Shown here piece after piece: positions 52,800 through 62,286 of a stretch of 64,000 bases of DNA (position 1 is the stretch's first letter; every line of letters starts with the position of its first letter). A program made the position numbers and the translations under genes. Origin of the DNA: Caballeronia zhejiangensis (GTDB lineage Bacteria; Pseudomonadota; Gammaproteobacteria; Burkholderiales; Burkholderiaceae); the NCBI RefSeq assembly GCF_000698575.1, contig NZ_JFHD01000034.1:1-64000 (forward strand), written 5' to 3'. The notes under the pieces are model-generated. The model was not told where the DNA came from, did not search any database, and saw only the letters and a program-made list of their open reading frames with translations.

Positions 52800-53195
52800 C
52801 TACCGTCCCGGATGAGCGATGAGACGGTCGGTGAATTCGATCGCGCGGAAATCGGCCTTCAGTTCTTCGCCGAACTCGGCGATGGTCTCGTCTTCCTCGT
52901 CGTGATACCAGTTCATCAATACGCGGCTGCCCGATTGCGCTGCCTGATCGAGCGCGTCGAACATGCTGAACAGCATCTTGGTGCTCGAGCTATTGAAGTA
53001 AGTCAGCGCGACGTCGATCGTGACGACGGCTCCGGCATGCTCGGCAAGATACTTGCGCATCTGCTCGATGACGGGCGCATAGAACGCGGCCGCATTCTCG
53101 GGATAGGACTCGCCCTTGAGCGACAACGCGTGCTGATCGAAACGCAAATCGACCTCGGGCGATGTCGTCGTGGCGGCAATATAAAAGTTATCCAT
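52800..53195 (-). CDS. siaC: SiaC-family regulatory phosphoprotein
   Basis: 131 residues. SiaC/DUF1987 features: TTSPEVDLRFDQHALSLKGE, then VTIDVALTYFNSSSTKMLFS, where the Ser/Thr cluster holds the residue phosphorylated by SiaB. It ends with an acidic region (NWYHDEEDETIAEFGEELKA). The unphosphorylated form binds and activates the diguanylate cyclase; phosphorylation by SiaB blocks this and SiaA reverses it. Third gene of the operon. Confidence 0.92.
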   Translation of the reverse strand: MDNFYIAATTTSPEVDLRFDQHALSLKGESYPENAAAFYAPVIEQMRKYLAEHAGAVVTIDVALTYFNSSSTKMLFSMFDALDQAAQSGSRVLMNWYHDEEDETIAEFGEELKADFRAIEFTDRLIAHPGR

Positions 53196-53213
53196 GTTCT
53201 CGTGCCTTCCTGC

Positions 53214-53777
53214 TCAGATGATGGCCATAAGGCAAAACAGCGTGGTTCCGGGTTCGTCGGCACGCGGATGAAAAGCGAATTCGAGCGGCGCGCTCGCATC
53301 GCGCGCCATCGTCAGAAAACCCAGGCCGGCGCCTTTGCTGTCTTCGGGTGTATCCGAACGCAGCGATAGCTTGTACGCCTGCCTTATCTCTTCGAGCGAC
53401 ATGTTGCGAAGCGGCTCGAGCTTGTTACGCAGGCTTTCCACTTCGGCGGTCGCCATCGGATTGACGCATAACATGACGTGATGTTCGCCGTCCTTCGAGA
53501 TGCATACCGCGCCCTCGCGTATCGCGCCTTCGTCTTCGCTGCCCTGCAAAAGCGCATTCGACGAGTAATGAACGATGTTCTGCGAAAGCTCGACAAACGA
53601 AGAGAAGAGCTTGCGGCGCGTCGGACCGCTCACGCCGGCGACTTCCAGTTGCAGCTTCACGACTTCGCCCATGGCCGCGACGATGTTATGCGAGAAATAT
53701 CCCTTGTGATAGAAGAGAACATTGCGTCGCTGCGCCAGATCGAAAAAGGCGCTGTCCTGATCGAGTAGTTGAGACAT
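53214..53777 (-). CDS. siaB: SiaB-family protein kinase
   Basis: 187 residues. GHKL-type kinase related to anti-sigma kinases: N-box SSFVELSQNIVHYSSN and glycine-rich lid SKGAGLGFLTMARDAS. An unusual N-terminal block FYHKGYFSHNIVAAMGEVVK is conserved in this family. In Pseudomonas SiaB phosphorylates SiaC. It lies 12 bp after siaA and 18 bp before siaC. The ribosome site is weak, suggesting translational coupling. Confidence 0.88.
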   Translation of the reverse strand: MSQLLDQDSAFFDLAQRRNVLFYHKGYFSHNIVAAMGEVVKLQLEVAGVSGPTRRKLFSSFVELSQNIVHYSSNALLQGSEDEGAIREGAVCISKDGEHHVMLCVNPMATAEVESLRNKLEPLRNMSLEEIRQAYKLSLRSDTPEDSKGAGLGFLTMARDASAPLEFAFHPRADEPGTTLFCLMAII

Positions 53778-53789
53778 GCTTTGAATTGA

Positions 53790-55022
53790 TTAGATACGGG
53801 CACAAAAGAACGTGACATCGTCGCGGCGCGGCTGCACGCCTTGCCAATGCGCGAGCGCCTGCCGAACGCGCTCGCAGATCGTCCATGGCGACTCGCCGCG
53901 ATGTGCGTGGATAACATCGAGAATGCGGCGCCGGCCGAAGGAAATGTTTCGCGGGCCGCCGATCTGATCCGTCAGCCCGTCGGTGCAAATGAAGATCAGG
54001 CTGCCGGCCGGAGCCGCAATCGCGCGCAGATTCCACGCGTAGTCCGCGCGGCTGTCGACATAACCTACGCCCATGCGATCGGCCGCGATGGTTTGGAACT
54101 CCGCCGCATCGGGCGGGAGAATATGCAGCGCGACGCGCGCGCCCGCGAAATGCAGCACGTTTTCCGAAGCATCGAGCCAGAAAAACGCGGTGTCGAGTCC
54201 GTCATTGGATTGATGCCCGGCGGCATCGCCGTTCACTTGCCCGAGCAAGCCCTTGACGTTGCGATTGACCGCCGCGAGCAACGCAGCCGGATCGCGCGGA
54301 CCGATCTGCTCGATCGCCTTCGACAGCGACGCCGAAGCAAGCAAGGTCATGAACGCGCCGGGAACGCCGTGACCGGTGCAATCGGCCACCGCACCGAACC
54401 AGCCATGCGGGAACGCCGCGAAATGATAGAAGTCGCCGCCGACGACATCGCGCGGTTCCCAGACCATCGCGACATCGCGAAGCTGCGTCGACAATGTGTC
54501 GTCGGATGCGCGCAGCATGGCGCGCTGTATCACGCTCGCATATTCGATGCTCTGCATGATCTGGCGGTTCTTCTCCGCCTGCATTTGCGCGACCGCGCTC
54601 ACGAGTTCGAGGCCGCTGCCCACGCCGGAGAACCGTCCGCCGCGCGTGACGATGAAACCATCGACGAGCGCCTTTTCGCCGGCATCGACGGTTCTGAATG
54701 CGAGGGTTTCGATGCTCACGTCCGCTTCGACGATCAGCGGCTCCTTGTCCATGAACGCGATGCAACTCTTCTTGTCGTAAAGCTCGCGATGAAAAGGCTT
54801 GCTCATCTGCGACATGAAGATATCGCGGTTGATCAGTCCAATTGGGCGCAATCCTTCGATCACGGCCAGGCTTCCCATGTCGCGGCGCGCGGAGAAGATT
54901 TCCATCACCAGTGCATTGGAGCCCTCCGCGTCGACAAAGGGGACTTCCCTGCAAAGATCGCCGGCAGTACGAAGATCTCTCTGCCCGGAAAAACCGCGAA
55001 AGCTCGAGAACGCTGAGTGCAT
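53790..55022 (-). CDS. siaA: SiaA-like PP2C phosphatase with N-terminal CBS-type region
   Basis: 410 residues. The C-terminal SpoIIE/PP2C domain (about 185-410) has the metal-binding motifs VVGGDFYHF, GAVADCTGHGVPGAFM, FICTDGLTDQ and RRDDVTFF. A helical linker (about 140-180) joins it to residues 1-140, which look like a CBS pair (DMGSLAVIEGLRPIGLINRD, KALVDGFIVTRGGRFSGVGS). Pseudomonas SiaA instead has a membrane-bound extracellular sensor with HAMP. Here no membrane span is seen, so the input is probably cytoplasmic, perhaps a nucleotide. Confidence 0.85.
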   Translation of the reverse strand: MHSAFSSFRGFSGQRDLRTAGDLCREVPFVDAEGSNALVMEIFSARRDMGSLAVIEGLRPIGLINRDIFMSQMSKPFHRELYDKKSCIAFMDKEPLIVEADVSIETLAFRTVDAGEKALVDGFIVTRGGRFSGVGSGLELVSAVAQMQAEKNRQIMQSIEYASVIQRAMLRASDDTLSTQLRDVAMVWEPRDVVGGDFYHFAAFPHGWFGAVADCTGHGVPGAFMTLLASASLSKAIEQIGPRDPAALLAAVNRNVKGLLGQVNGDAAGHQSNDGLDTAFFWLDASENVLHFAGARVALHILPPDAAEFQTIAADRMGVGYVDSRADYAWNLRAIAAPAGSLIFICTDGLTDQIGGPRNISFGRRRILDVIHAHRGESPWTICERVRQALAHWQGVQPRRDDVTFFCARI

Positions 55023-55188
55023 GACAACGCTGGCCGATGTATGAAGAAACAGTGCACGCTAAGGCTTCTTCATGAACTTTCGGTGACAAAACGCAGCGTC
55101 ATTCGCCTCATTGTTGCGAAAGCGTTAAAGCGGCCAAATGCAAACGTTTGCCGCCTGTTCCGCGCTGAAACACGCTGATTTTTTGTTT

Positions 55189-55527
55189 TCAGGCCCGGCG
55201 TTCGTGATAGATCGCGAGCCATACGGTCGGCTCGACGGCATGCGTCCATGCGACGCGATGCCGGCAATGCGGTTCGATCAGCACATGATCGCCGGGACGC
55301 ATTTCGAGCAGCGTCGAATCGTCTTCGAATTCGAGCGCGGCCGCGCCCGACAGCAGCACGACCCATTCGGCGCGCGAGTCGTCGTACCAGAATCCTTCGG
55401 GGCTCGCGTGCCCCATCGACACGATCCGCTCCACGTTCAGACGCTCTCCGGTGACGAGCATGTCGACACGCTCCTCATTGCCGCGCTTCGCTTCGAAGCT
55501 GAAAAGATTACCAGTCTGGATTTGCAT
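55189..55527 (-). CDS. Cupin-domain protein
   Basis: 112 residues from ATG 55527. Single cupin barrel: NEERVDMLVTGERLNVERIV, ASPEGFWYDDSRAEWVVLLS, then LEMRPGDHVLIEPHCRHRVA with the second-motif His residues. Small cupins of this type are metal-binding and often bind or isomerise sugars or act as sensor domains. Divergent from the large kinase fusion across about 160 bp; no other partner. Confidence 0.82.
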   Translation of the reverse strand: MQIQTGNLFSFEAKRGNEERVDMLVTGERLNVERIVSMGHASPEGFWYDDSRAEWVVLLSGAAALEFEDDSTLLEMRPGDHVLIEPHCRHRVAWTHAVEPTVWLAIYHERRA

Positions 55528-55686
55528 GGCTCGACCTCGGTATTGAAACGAACTTGCCGTTCTATCGTGCCCGAGATACGCCGATCGAGCGATCGGAAAA
55601 AATACGCGAGTCGAATGGGCGTCGAATTGGCTTCGCACATTCGTGCTAGCCTGAAAGACGGATCTTTTCATCGCGAGGAGTGGCGC

Positions 55687-58600
55687 GTGCAGATTTCCGA
55701 TCCGACATCGCTGTCCCGGCTGGAGCAGATTCCGGAGTCCGCCTTCGATCTCATCGTCATTGGCGCGTCGGCGGGCGGGCACATGGCCACGGCCAGTCTC
55801 GTCGACGGCCTGCCGAAAGACTTGCCGCTCACGGTCGTGCTGATGATGCACCTGCCGCCCGAAGCAACACTATGGGTCTTCGAACGACTCGCGTATCGGG
55901 TCGAATGGATCACCGCCGGCTCGCGCATCGGCGGGCGCAGGCTGATGGTCGCCCCGCCGCACGCCTTCGTGGAATTGCTGCCGGACGGTTCCTTCGTGCT
56001 GTCGCCGTGTCCCGGCGGCGCGATCGAACGGCCGATCGACCGGCTCTTCGAATCCGTTGCGCGCAGCTTCGGCCCGCGAGCGATCGGCGCGATCCTGACG
56101 GGCCTCGGCCGCGACGGTTCGTTGGGCGCGAACGCGTTGCGCGCCGCCGGCTGCCGCCTGATCGTGCAGAGTCAGGCGAGCGCGGAATATCCGCAAATGC
56201 CCGCAGCCGCCATCGCCACGGGCGCGGCGGACATGGTGGTGCCGCTCGACGACATTGGTCAGGTCATCGGCGAGATCGTCTGCGGAACGCCACAGCCGCG
56301 CATGCGCTCGGAGCTGCGCGCCATCAACCGCACGTTCGGCGATGCCGGCGAGATCGCGCATCTGGCGCGAGAGATCGACTGGTGCCGCACGCCGCTCGGA
56401 TGCGTGCTCGGCTGGCCTGCCGAACTGCAGCTTACCGTACGCACCGCCATCGATTCACCGCAGGCGATGTCGATCCTGTGGGGCTCCGATCTGATTCAGA
56501 TCTACAACGACCGCTGGCGCGTCTTCCTCGGCGCGAAGCATCCGCTCGCCCTCGGCCGGCCCGCGCACGAGACGTGGCCGGAGGTCTGGACGGACGTGCT
56601 CGGACCCATCGCCAAGGGCGTTCTGACTCACGGCGAGGCGGTCGCGGGCGAAGATTTCCCGATCATGATCGACCGGCACGGCTTCGTGGAGGAAGTTTTC
56701 GTCACGTTCTCGTACTCGCCCATCCGCGATGTGCAAGGCCGCGTGCTCGGCGTGCAGAACACGGGCTGTGAGACGACGCGCAACGTCGTCGCCGAACGCC
56801 GCACGCGCGCATTGCACACGCTCGCGAAGGCGCTTGCCGACGCCTTGTCGCGACGCGAAGCCTGCGAACGCGCCGCCGCCGCGCTCGCCAGCGCGCCGGC
56901 GGATTTGCCGTTCGCCCTGATCTATCTGTTCGACGAAACGGGCCAGCAGGCGAGCCTTGCGGGAGCGGCCGGTCTCGAGGCCGGCTGCGCGGCTGCGCCC
57001 TACACGCTCTCGATGAACGTCCGGGACGACGGAAGCTGGCCGATGTCCGCGGCGTTGGCGGCGTCGAGATCCGGCGTGCTGACGGGCTTCGCCGTCGACG
57101 ATCTCGACTGCCGCTTTCCCGGTCTCGAGGCGCCCGTCACGGCGCCCCGGCGCAGCCAGCGCCCGACGCGCGCGCTGATCATACCGCTCGGCACCGCGAC
57201 GCGAGCCCGGCCGCTCGGCGTCCTGATTCTCGGTCTCAGCCCGCATCGGCCTCAGGACGAAGCGCACGCGCACTTCATCGATCTCGTCGTTCAGCAAGTC
57301 AGCGCGGGAATCGGCGACGCGCTCGCCAATGAACTGGAGCGCGAGCGGCTGGCGCGGCTCGCCGAAATCGATCGCACGAAGACCGAGTTCTTTTCAAATG
57401 TGAGCCACGAATTCCGCACGCCGCTCACGATGATGCTCGCGCCGCTCGACGAACTGCTCCGCCAGCATCCGTCGCTGCCGGAGAAGGCCGCCGCGAACGT
57501 CGTGGTCGCGTCGCGCAATGCACGCCGCCTCTTGCGGCTCGTGAACAGCCTGCTCGATTTCTCGGCCATCGATGTTCAGGGACGGCCCGCCGTCGCGCCG
57601 ATCAATCTCGGCCGGCTCACCGCGGATATCGTCAGCGCGTTTTCCGGCGCGATCAAGGCGGCGGGACTCGATTGCCGCGTCGCCATCGACATGGACATGC
57701 CGCCCGTGCCGGTCAACGTCGAAATGTGGGAGAAGATCGTCTCGAACCTCATTTCGAACGCACTCAAGTTCACGTTCGAAGGCCATATCAGCGTTCGCCT
57801 CAAGGCGATCAGGCTGCATGCGGAACTGGAAGTCATCGATACCGGCGTCGGCATTCCGGCGTCGGAGCTGCCGAACGTCTTCACGCGCTTTCATCGCGTG
57901 CAGAAATCCCGCGCGCGCACGGCGGAAGGCGCGGGCATCGGTCTCGCGATCGTGAAGGATCTCGTGCAGCGTCTGGGCGGGCAAGTGTCCGTGCGCAGCG
58001 AGGAACATTCCGGCACCACGTTCCAGGTCTGGATTCCGCTGACTTCGCGCCTCGAAACGATCGAGCGCCCGGACCTGAGCGGGCGCGAGCCGGCGCTCGC
58101 CGCACTGCTGGCCGATGAAGCGGCACGCTGGCTTCGGCCGAACGGATCGCTCGAGGACGATGACCTCGTCGAGTTGAGCGCGGCCACGGGACCGAAACGC
58201 GGCCGTGTGCTGGTCGTCGACGACAATGCGGATGTTCGCGAGCATCTGCAACGTCTGCTCAGCGCGCGCTGGGAAGTGGACGTCGCGCCCGACGGCACGC
58301 TCGCGCTTGCTCAGGCGCATCGGCACCGGCCCGAGCTGATCCTCGCGGATGTCATGATGCCCGGCATGGACGGCTTCGCTCTATTGCGCGCGATACGCGA
58401 GGACGATGCGCTCAGGGACACGCCTGTCATCCTTCTCACGGCCTACGCCGGCGAAGACTCCGCCATCAAGGGGCTCAAGGCCGGCGCGGACGACTATGTC
58501 GCGAAGCCGTTTTCCGCGCGCGAGCTGCTGGCGCGCGTCGAAGGGCAGATCGAGCTGTCACGCTCGCGCTTACGCACGCGGGAAGTCAACGCGTTTCTGG

Positions 58601-59637
58601 TGCGCTTCTCGAACGCGGCGCGCGATCTGACCGATCCGCAAAGCATGATGCACCTGGCTTGCCGGATGGTCGCGGGGCAACTGGACACCGAGCAGGTCGA
58701 GTGGCTGCCGATCGAAGATTGCGCGACCTGTGAGCCATTCGCGTCGGCGTACGAGCGAGGCCAGTCGGTCGTCATCAGCGATACGCAGGCCGATCCGCGT
58801 CTGTCCGCGACGATCAGGCAGAGCCTTGCCGAAGACGGCATCGGCGCGGCTGTTTTCGTCCCGGTGATGGCCGAAGGCCGCTTGCGCGGGCTTCTTCGCG
58901 TGACGCAACGCACGTCCCGCCGCTGGATGCCGGAGATGGTCGCGCTGGTCGAAGGCGTTGCGGGCCGTTGTTGGGCCGAGGTCGAGCGCGCCCGTTCGGC
59001 GGAAGCGCTGCGCGACGCGCTAGAACACGAATCCGCGCTGCTCATGGAACTGAGGCGCCGGGTACGCGGCATCATCGCCGAGATCATTTCGATCAACGCG
59101 CGCACCGCCGATGGCGCGGAAAGCGTCGAACGCCATGCGTCGCTCATGAACGGACGGCTGCAAGCGCTCGCGCGCATCGAGCAAGCGCTTGCCGATGGAC
59201 TGAACGTCGAAGTGGATCTGCACGACATCGTGCGTCTCGAGATCGATGCGCTGGGCGAAACGAACGGCAAATTCGATATCGACGGAGAGCATGCCGCGCT
59301 TTCATCGGAAGCCGCCGAGACGATGACGATGATCGTCCACGAGCTCGTCGTCAACGCACTGGAATACGGCGCGCTTTCGGCGGATGGCGGAGTCGTGACG
59401 ATTCGCTGGGCGCGCGTCGACCGAAGCGGCGCGACGTGGCTCTGCTTCGACTGGACCGAACATGGCGGGCCCGTGCTCGACGCGTCGGCGAACGTTCGCC
59501 GACGCGGCTTCGGCACGGAGATGATCGAACGAAAGGTCGCCGACGAGCTCAATGGAAGCGGCCGGCTGGAGCTCGGGCGGAACGGCGCGCGATGTCACAT
59601 CGAGTTTCCGCTGGGCGACACGCGCGGCCGGCCGTGA
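55687..59637 (+). CDS. CheB-type methylesterase fused to hybrid histidine kinase, receiver and degenerate HWE module
   Basis: 1316 residues from GTG 55687 (GAGGAG six bases upstream). Domains in order: CheB methylesterase (20-190) with the triad Ser28 (IGASAGGH), His55 (MMHLPP) and Asp143 (TGLGRDG); PAS (about 215-370); GAF (about 385-545); HisKA with His574 (NVSHEFRTPL); HATPase to about 785; receiver (about 837-955) with Asp888 (ADVMMPGMDG); second GAF (about 970-1110); then an HWE/HisKA_2-like module (1115-1316). The last keeps HELVVNALEYGALS, but its phosphoacceptor segment reads MELRRRVRGIIAEI, with Arg where HRVKN normally supplies His. No CheR is adjacent. Confidence 0.88.
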   Translation: MQISDPTSLSRLEQIPESAFDLIVIGASAGGHMATASLVDGLPKDLPLTVVLMMHLPPEATLWVFERLAYRVEWITAGSRIGGRRLMVAPPHAFVELLPDGSFVLSPCPGGAIERPIDRLFESVARSFGPRAIGAILTGLGRDGSLGANALRAAGCRLIVQSQASAEYPQMPAAAIATGAADMVVPLDDIGQVIGEIVCGTPQPRMRSELRAINRTFGDAGEIAHLAREIDWCRTPLGCVLGWPAELQLTVRTAIDSPQAMSILWGSDLIQIYNDRWRVFLGAKHPLALGRPAHETWPEVWTDVLGPIAKGVLTHGEAVAGEDFPIMIDRHGFVEEVFVTFSYSPIRDVQGRVLGVQNTGCETTRNVVAERRTRALHTLAKALADALSRREACERAAAALASAPADLPFALIYLFDETGQQASLAGAAGLEAGCAAAPYTLSMNVRDDGSWPMSAALAASRSGVLTGFAVDDLDCRFPGLEAPVTAPRRSQRPTRALIIPLGTATRARPLGVLILGLSPHRPQDEAHAHFIDLVVQQVSAGIGDALANELERERLARLAEIDRTKTEFFSNVSHEFRTPLTMMLAPLDELLRQHPSLPEKAAANVVVASRNARRLLRLVNSLLDFSAIDVQGRPAVAPINLGRLTADIVSAFSGAIKAAGLDCRVAIDMDMPPVPVNVEMWEKIVSNLISNALKFTFEGHISVRLKAIRLHAELEVIDTGVGIPASELPNVFTRFHRVQKSRARTAEGAGIGLAIVKDLVQRLGGQVSVRSEEHSGTTFQVWIPLTSRLETIERPDLSGREPALAALLADEAARWLRPNGSLEDDDLVELSAATGPKRGRVLVVDDNADVREHLQRLLSARWEVDVAPDGTLALAQAHRHRPELILADVMMPGMDGFALLRAIREDDALRDTPVILLTAYAGEDSAIKGLKAGADDYVAKPFSARELLARVEGQIELSRSRLRTREVNAFLVRFSNAARDLTDPQSMMHLACRMVAGQLDTEQVEWLPIEDCATCEPFASAYERGQSVVISDTQADPRLSATIRQSLAEDGIGAAVFVPVMAEGRLRGLLRVTQRTSRRWMPEMVALVEGVAGRCWAEVERARSAEALRDALEHESALLMELRRRVRGIIAEIISINARTADGAESVERHASLMNGRLQALARIEQALADGLNVEVDLHDIVRLEIDALGETNGKFDIDGEHAALSSEAAETMTMIVHELVVNALEYGALSADGGVVTIRWARVDRSGATWLCFDWTEHGGPVLDASANVRRRGFGTEMIERKVADELNGSGRLELGRNGARCHIEFPLGDTRGRP

Positions 59638-59640
59638 ACG

Positions 59641-60498
59641 TTACATGAGGCTTCCCCACTCGTAGTCCACCTTGTCGGGATGCAGCGCGAACATGCCAGC
59701 GCCCGGCGTGAACGTCAGCTCGCCGAAGTAAATCCGGTCTTTCGCATCGTACAGATCGACGCGCACGAATTCGAAATCGCTCGACAGCTTTCGCGCGATC
59801 GAAACGAGCGCATCCAGATTCGCCGGTCGCGGAGCCGGAGTCGGGCTGCGCGGATAGTGGCCCATGCCGATATCGAGAAGATTCCAGTCCGCGTCGTACA
59901 TGTCGCCGCGCGGGCTTCCGAAACGATCCGAAATAACGAGGATGAATATCTTCGGATCGCCCGACTGCTTGTTGAAGACATGAAACTTCAGATCCGGCGG
60001 GACCTTTCCATCTTCTCCGGTAAGAAGTGCCTCGAAGAAAATGCGCCGCTCGATGGTTCGGTAATGTCGTTCGCGTGCAATCGCATAAAAGTCGGTCGAT
60101 AACCAGCTTTTCGCCATTGCATCGAGTTTCTCGAATGACGTTTCGTTCTTGTCGCGCACGACATGCACGAATCCGCTGCCGTGATTCGCCTTCATGACGA
60201 AGGATTGGGGAAGCGCATCGAAAACACTTCTCGTGAAATCGGATGGTTCAGCAACCAGCGGCACGAGATACTCGCTGCCGATCTTTTCCGCAACGTATTC
60301 ACGTACTTTCAGCTTGTCGCTGAGGTCGCCGAAGCGTGGATCGGGTTCGAGGCAGCGCCGCAGGATTTTTTCATTGAATGTCGTCGGATTGCGCAGCTTT
60401 GGAAATCGTCCGATCCGGCGACGATGATAAATGGTCAAGTACAGGTTATCGGGCAACCAGTCCCTTACGCTGTGAAACAACGTCTTCGAGAGAGTCAT
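59641..60498 (-). CDS. TupA-like ATP-grasp protein (polysaccharide-type)
   Basis: 285 residues. TupA-like ATP-grasp family (PF14305): RNPTTFNEKILRRCLEPDPR, REYVAEKIGSEYLVPLVAEP, FVMKANHGSGFVHVVRDKNE and the C-terminal catalytic block FEFVRVDLYDAKDRIYFGEL followed by TFTPGAG. TupA adds glutamate units in teichuronopeptide, and relatives occur in capsule and exopolysaccharide loci. The acceptor here is unknown. Convergent with the kinase fusion, 3 bp apart. Confidence 0.87.
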   Translation of the reverse strand: MTLSKTLFHSVRDWLPDNLYLTIYHRRRIGRFPKLRNPTTFNEKILRRCLEPDPRFGDLSDKLKVREYVAEKIGSEYLVPLVAEPSDFTRSVFDALPQSFVMKANHGSGFVHVVRDKNETSFEKLDAMAKSWLSTDFYAIARERHYRTIERRIFFEALLTGEDGKVPPDLKFHVFNKQSGDPKIFILVISDRFGSPRGDMYDADWNLLDIGMGHYPRSPTPAPRPANLDALVSIARKLSSDFEFVRVDLYDAKDRIYFGELTFTPGAGMFALHPDKVDYEWGSLM

Positions 60499-61041
60499 TT
60501 ACTCCCCTCCTTTATTCTGTCCGTCAGACGAAACCCCGTCCGCCCCTTTCTCCGGCCGCGCGTTAAATGCGAACCGAATTTCGCCACGGCGCTGTTCATT
60601 GCCGTCGGCACTTCATCGAAACCTTGATTTTCTGCTGAATCGTGGACTGCACGTATGTACGCGAACGCACACACCCGAAAACCACGGTGTCAGAACACGT
60701 TTCCAAAAGTTGCTTTGCTTGCGACGACATTTCTTCGACGTTAAATTTCCTCGGGCCGGCGAATCAGATAACCGGACCGGTTTCTCTCTTTCGATGAGTC
60801 GCTGGACTTCACCGACGCAAGTCAGACCATAACGCATCCGGTCGATAGACGAGCGTCGTAGCGACAGGCGTCAACATTTGCGTCAATCGTATCGAGACCG
60901 TCTCCACGAGCAAGCGCGTTTCTTGCATCGAGAGCGGCTCGCGATGCTTCCGATGCCGGATGCACGCCACGCATGCGTCGCGCATGCGGCCGCAGTGCAA
61001 CCCGCAACACCTTCAGAAATCCTTAGGGGCGGAGTCGACAC
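60499..61041. other. Intergenic region, nothing recognised
   Basis: About 540 bp, lower in GC than its surroundings. Frames of 60-77 codons occur on both strands but show no signal peptide, domain or convincing ribosome site. The AT-richer part around 60590-60730 could hold the promoter of the TupA-like gene, and the right end holds GGAG for the next gene. Confidence 0.4.
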
Positions 61042-62286
61042 ATGCTCAAAGAGAAACAGATGAACACGCGCTGGATGACAAGCGCACTCGCGGCCGCAGC
61101 GCTCGCATTGCTCGCCGCTTGCGGTGGCGGCGGCGGTTCGGGCAACGGATCGAGCTCGCCCACGAGCTCGGGCGAAGGCGGTGCAAGCTCACCGGGCGGC
61201 GCGAGCGCACCCTCCGGCGCGAGCACGCCTTCGACGACGACCGGCACGCCGACGCTCGCCGCCGCGACTGCAGTCGTCGATGGTACGACGATCGGCGCAT
61301 CGCAATGGAGCGACGGCTCGACATCGACGGGCGGCACCGGCCAGGCCGTCGCCAATCTGAACTGTACGGTCGCCGGCAATAAATACAGCTATTCACATCT
61401 GTCGATTTATCAAAACGGTAAGCAACTCTCGTTGCCGGCGAACGTCGGATACGTGAAGCCGACCATGGCGAAGCAGACGGGTTGCGTGTATCCGGTCCAC
61501 ACCGTCGATGCCTCGGGCAAGATCCGCATGGACGTGACATCGAATGCGTCTTACACGCTCGGGCAGTTCTTCTCCGTCTGGGGTCAGCCGCTCAGCACGA
61601 CCAACGTGGCGGGCCTCACTGGCAATGTGACCGCGTGGGTGAACACGGGCGGCACGCTCACCAAATACACCGGCGATCTTTCGAGCCTCGTGCTGCCGGA
61701 CAAGGGCGAAGTGACGCTCGTCATCGGCGCGACGCCGACGCAGATCGCGACCTATACGTGGACCGATCCGCCGCCGTTCACGTCGACGGTGACGACGCTC
61801 AGCTACGGCGGCCTGGTGGGCAATCTGTACTTTACCGATGGCAATACGGCGACGGGCGGCACCGGCGCGCCGGTCGATGGCCTGATCTGCGCGGCGGGCA
61901 TGGCAGAGACGTTCCACGTTCACTCGCACGTCGCCATCTTCAAGGACGGGCAGTGGCTCGCGTTCCCGAAGAATGTCGGCATCTTGTCTTCGTGTAACTA
62001 TGAAACGCACACGCATGACAACACCGGCATCATTCATATCGAAACGCCGAACTTCAAGGACTTCACGCTCGGCCAGGTATTCGATGTCTGGGGCATGCCG
62101 CTTTCGAGCACGAACGTTGCGGGCATCACCGGCGACATCGTCGTATATATCAACGATAACGGCGACGTGCGGCGCTACACGGGCGATCCGCGCAACATTC
62201 CGCTGACGTCTCTGCGGGATATCACGTTCCAGATCGGCAAGCCTTTGACCACGCTTCCGACTTATTCGTGGTACGAGCCGCAGTAA
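61042..62286 (+). CDS. Lipoprotein with duplicated His-containing domain
   Basis: 414 residues from ATG 61042 (GGAG seven bases upstream; ATG 61060 is an alternative). Lipobox LAAC (Cys27), then a Gly/Ser/Thr linker to about residue 75. Two copies of one domain of about 150 residues follow. Copy 2 carries HVHSHVAIFKDGQWLAFPKN, CNYETHTHDNTGIIHIETPN and TLGQVFDVWGMPLSSTNVAG. Copy 1 has the same frame (YSHLSIYQNGKQLSLPANVG, TLGQFFSVWGQPLSTTNVAG) but has lost most histidines. A metal-binding site in copy 2 is likely. Family not recognised. Confidence 0.82.
   Translation: MLKEKQMNTRWMTSALAAAALALLAACGGGGGSGNGSSSPTSSGEGGASSPGGASAPSGASTPSTTTGTPTLAAATAVVDGTTIGASQWSDGSTSTGGTGQAVANLNCTVAGNKYSYSHLSIYQNGKQLSLPANVGYVKPTMAKQTGCVYPVHTVDASGKIRMDVTSNASYTLGQFFSVWGQPLSTTNVAGLTGNVTAWVNTGGTLTKYTGDLSSLVLPDKGEVTLVIGATPTQIATYTWTDPPPFTSTVTTLSYGGLVGNLYFTDGNTATGGTGAPVDGLICAAGMAETFHVHSHVAIFKDGQWLAFPKNVGILSSCNYETHTHDNTGIIHIETPNFKDFTLGQVFDVWGMPLSSTNVAGITGDIVVYINDNGDVRRYTGDPRNIPLTSLRDITFQIGKPLTTLPTYSWYEPQ

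Noticed and set aside
60599-60832. 77-codon frame in the 60.5-61.0 kb gap
   Set aside because: No ribosome site, domain or signal peptide; the overlapping minus-strand frame is equally open, so there is no coding evidence.
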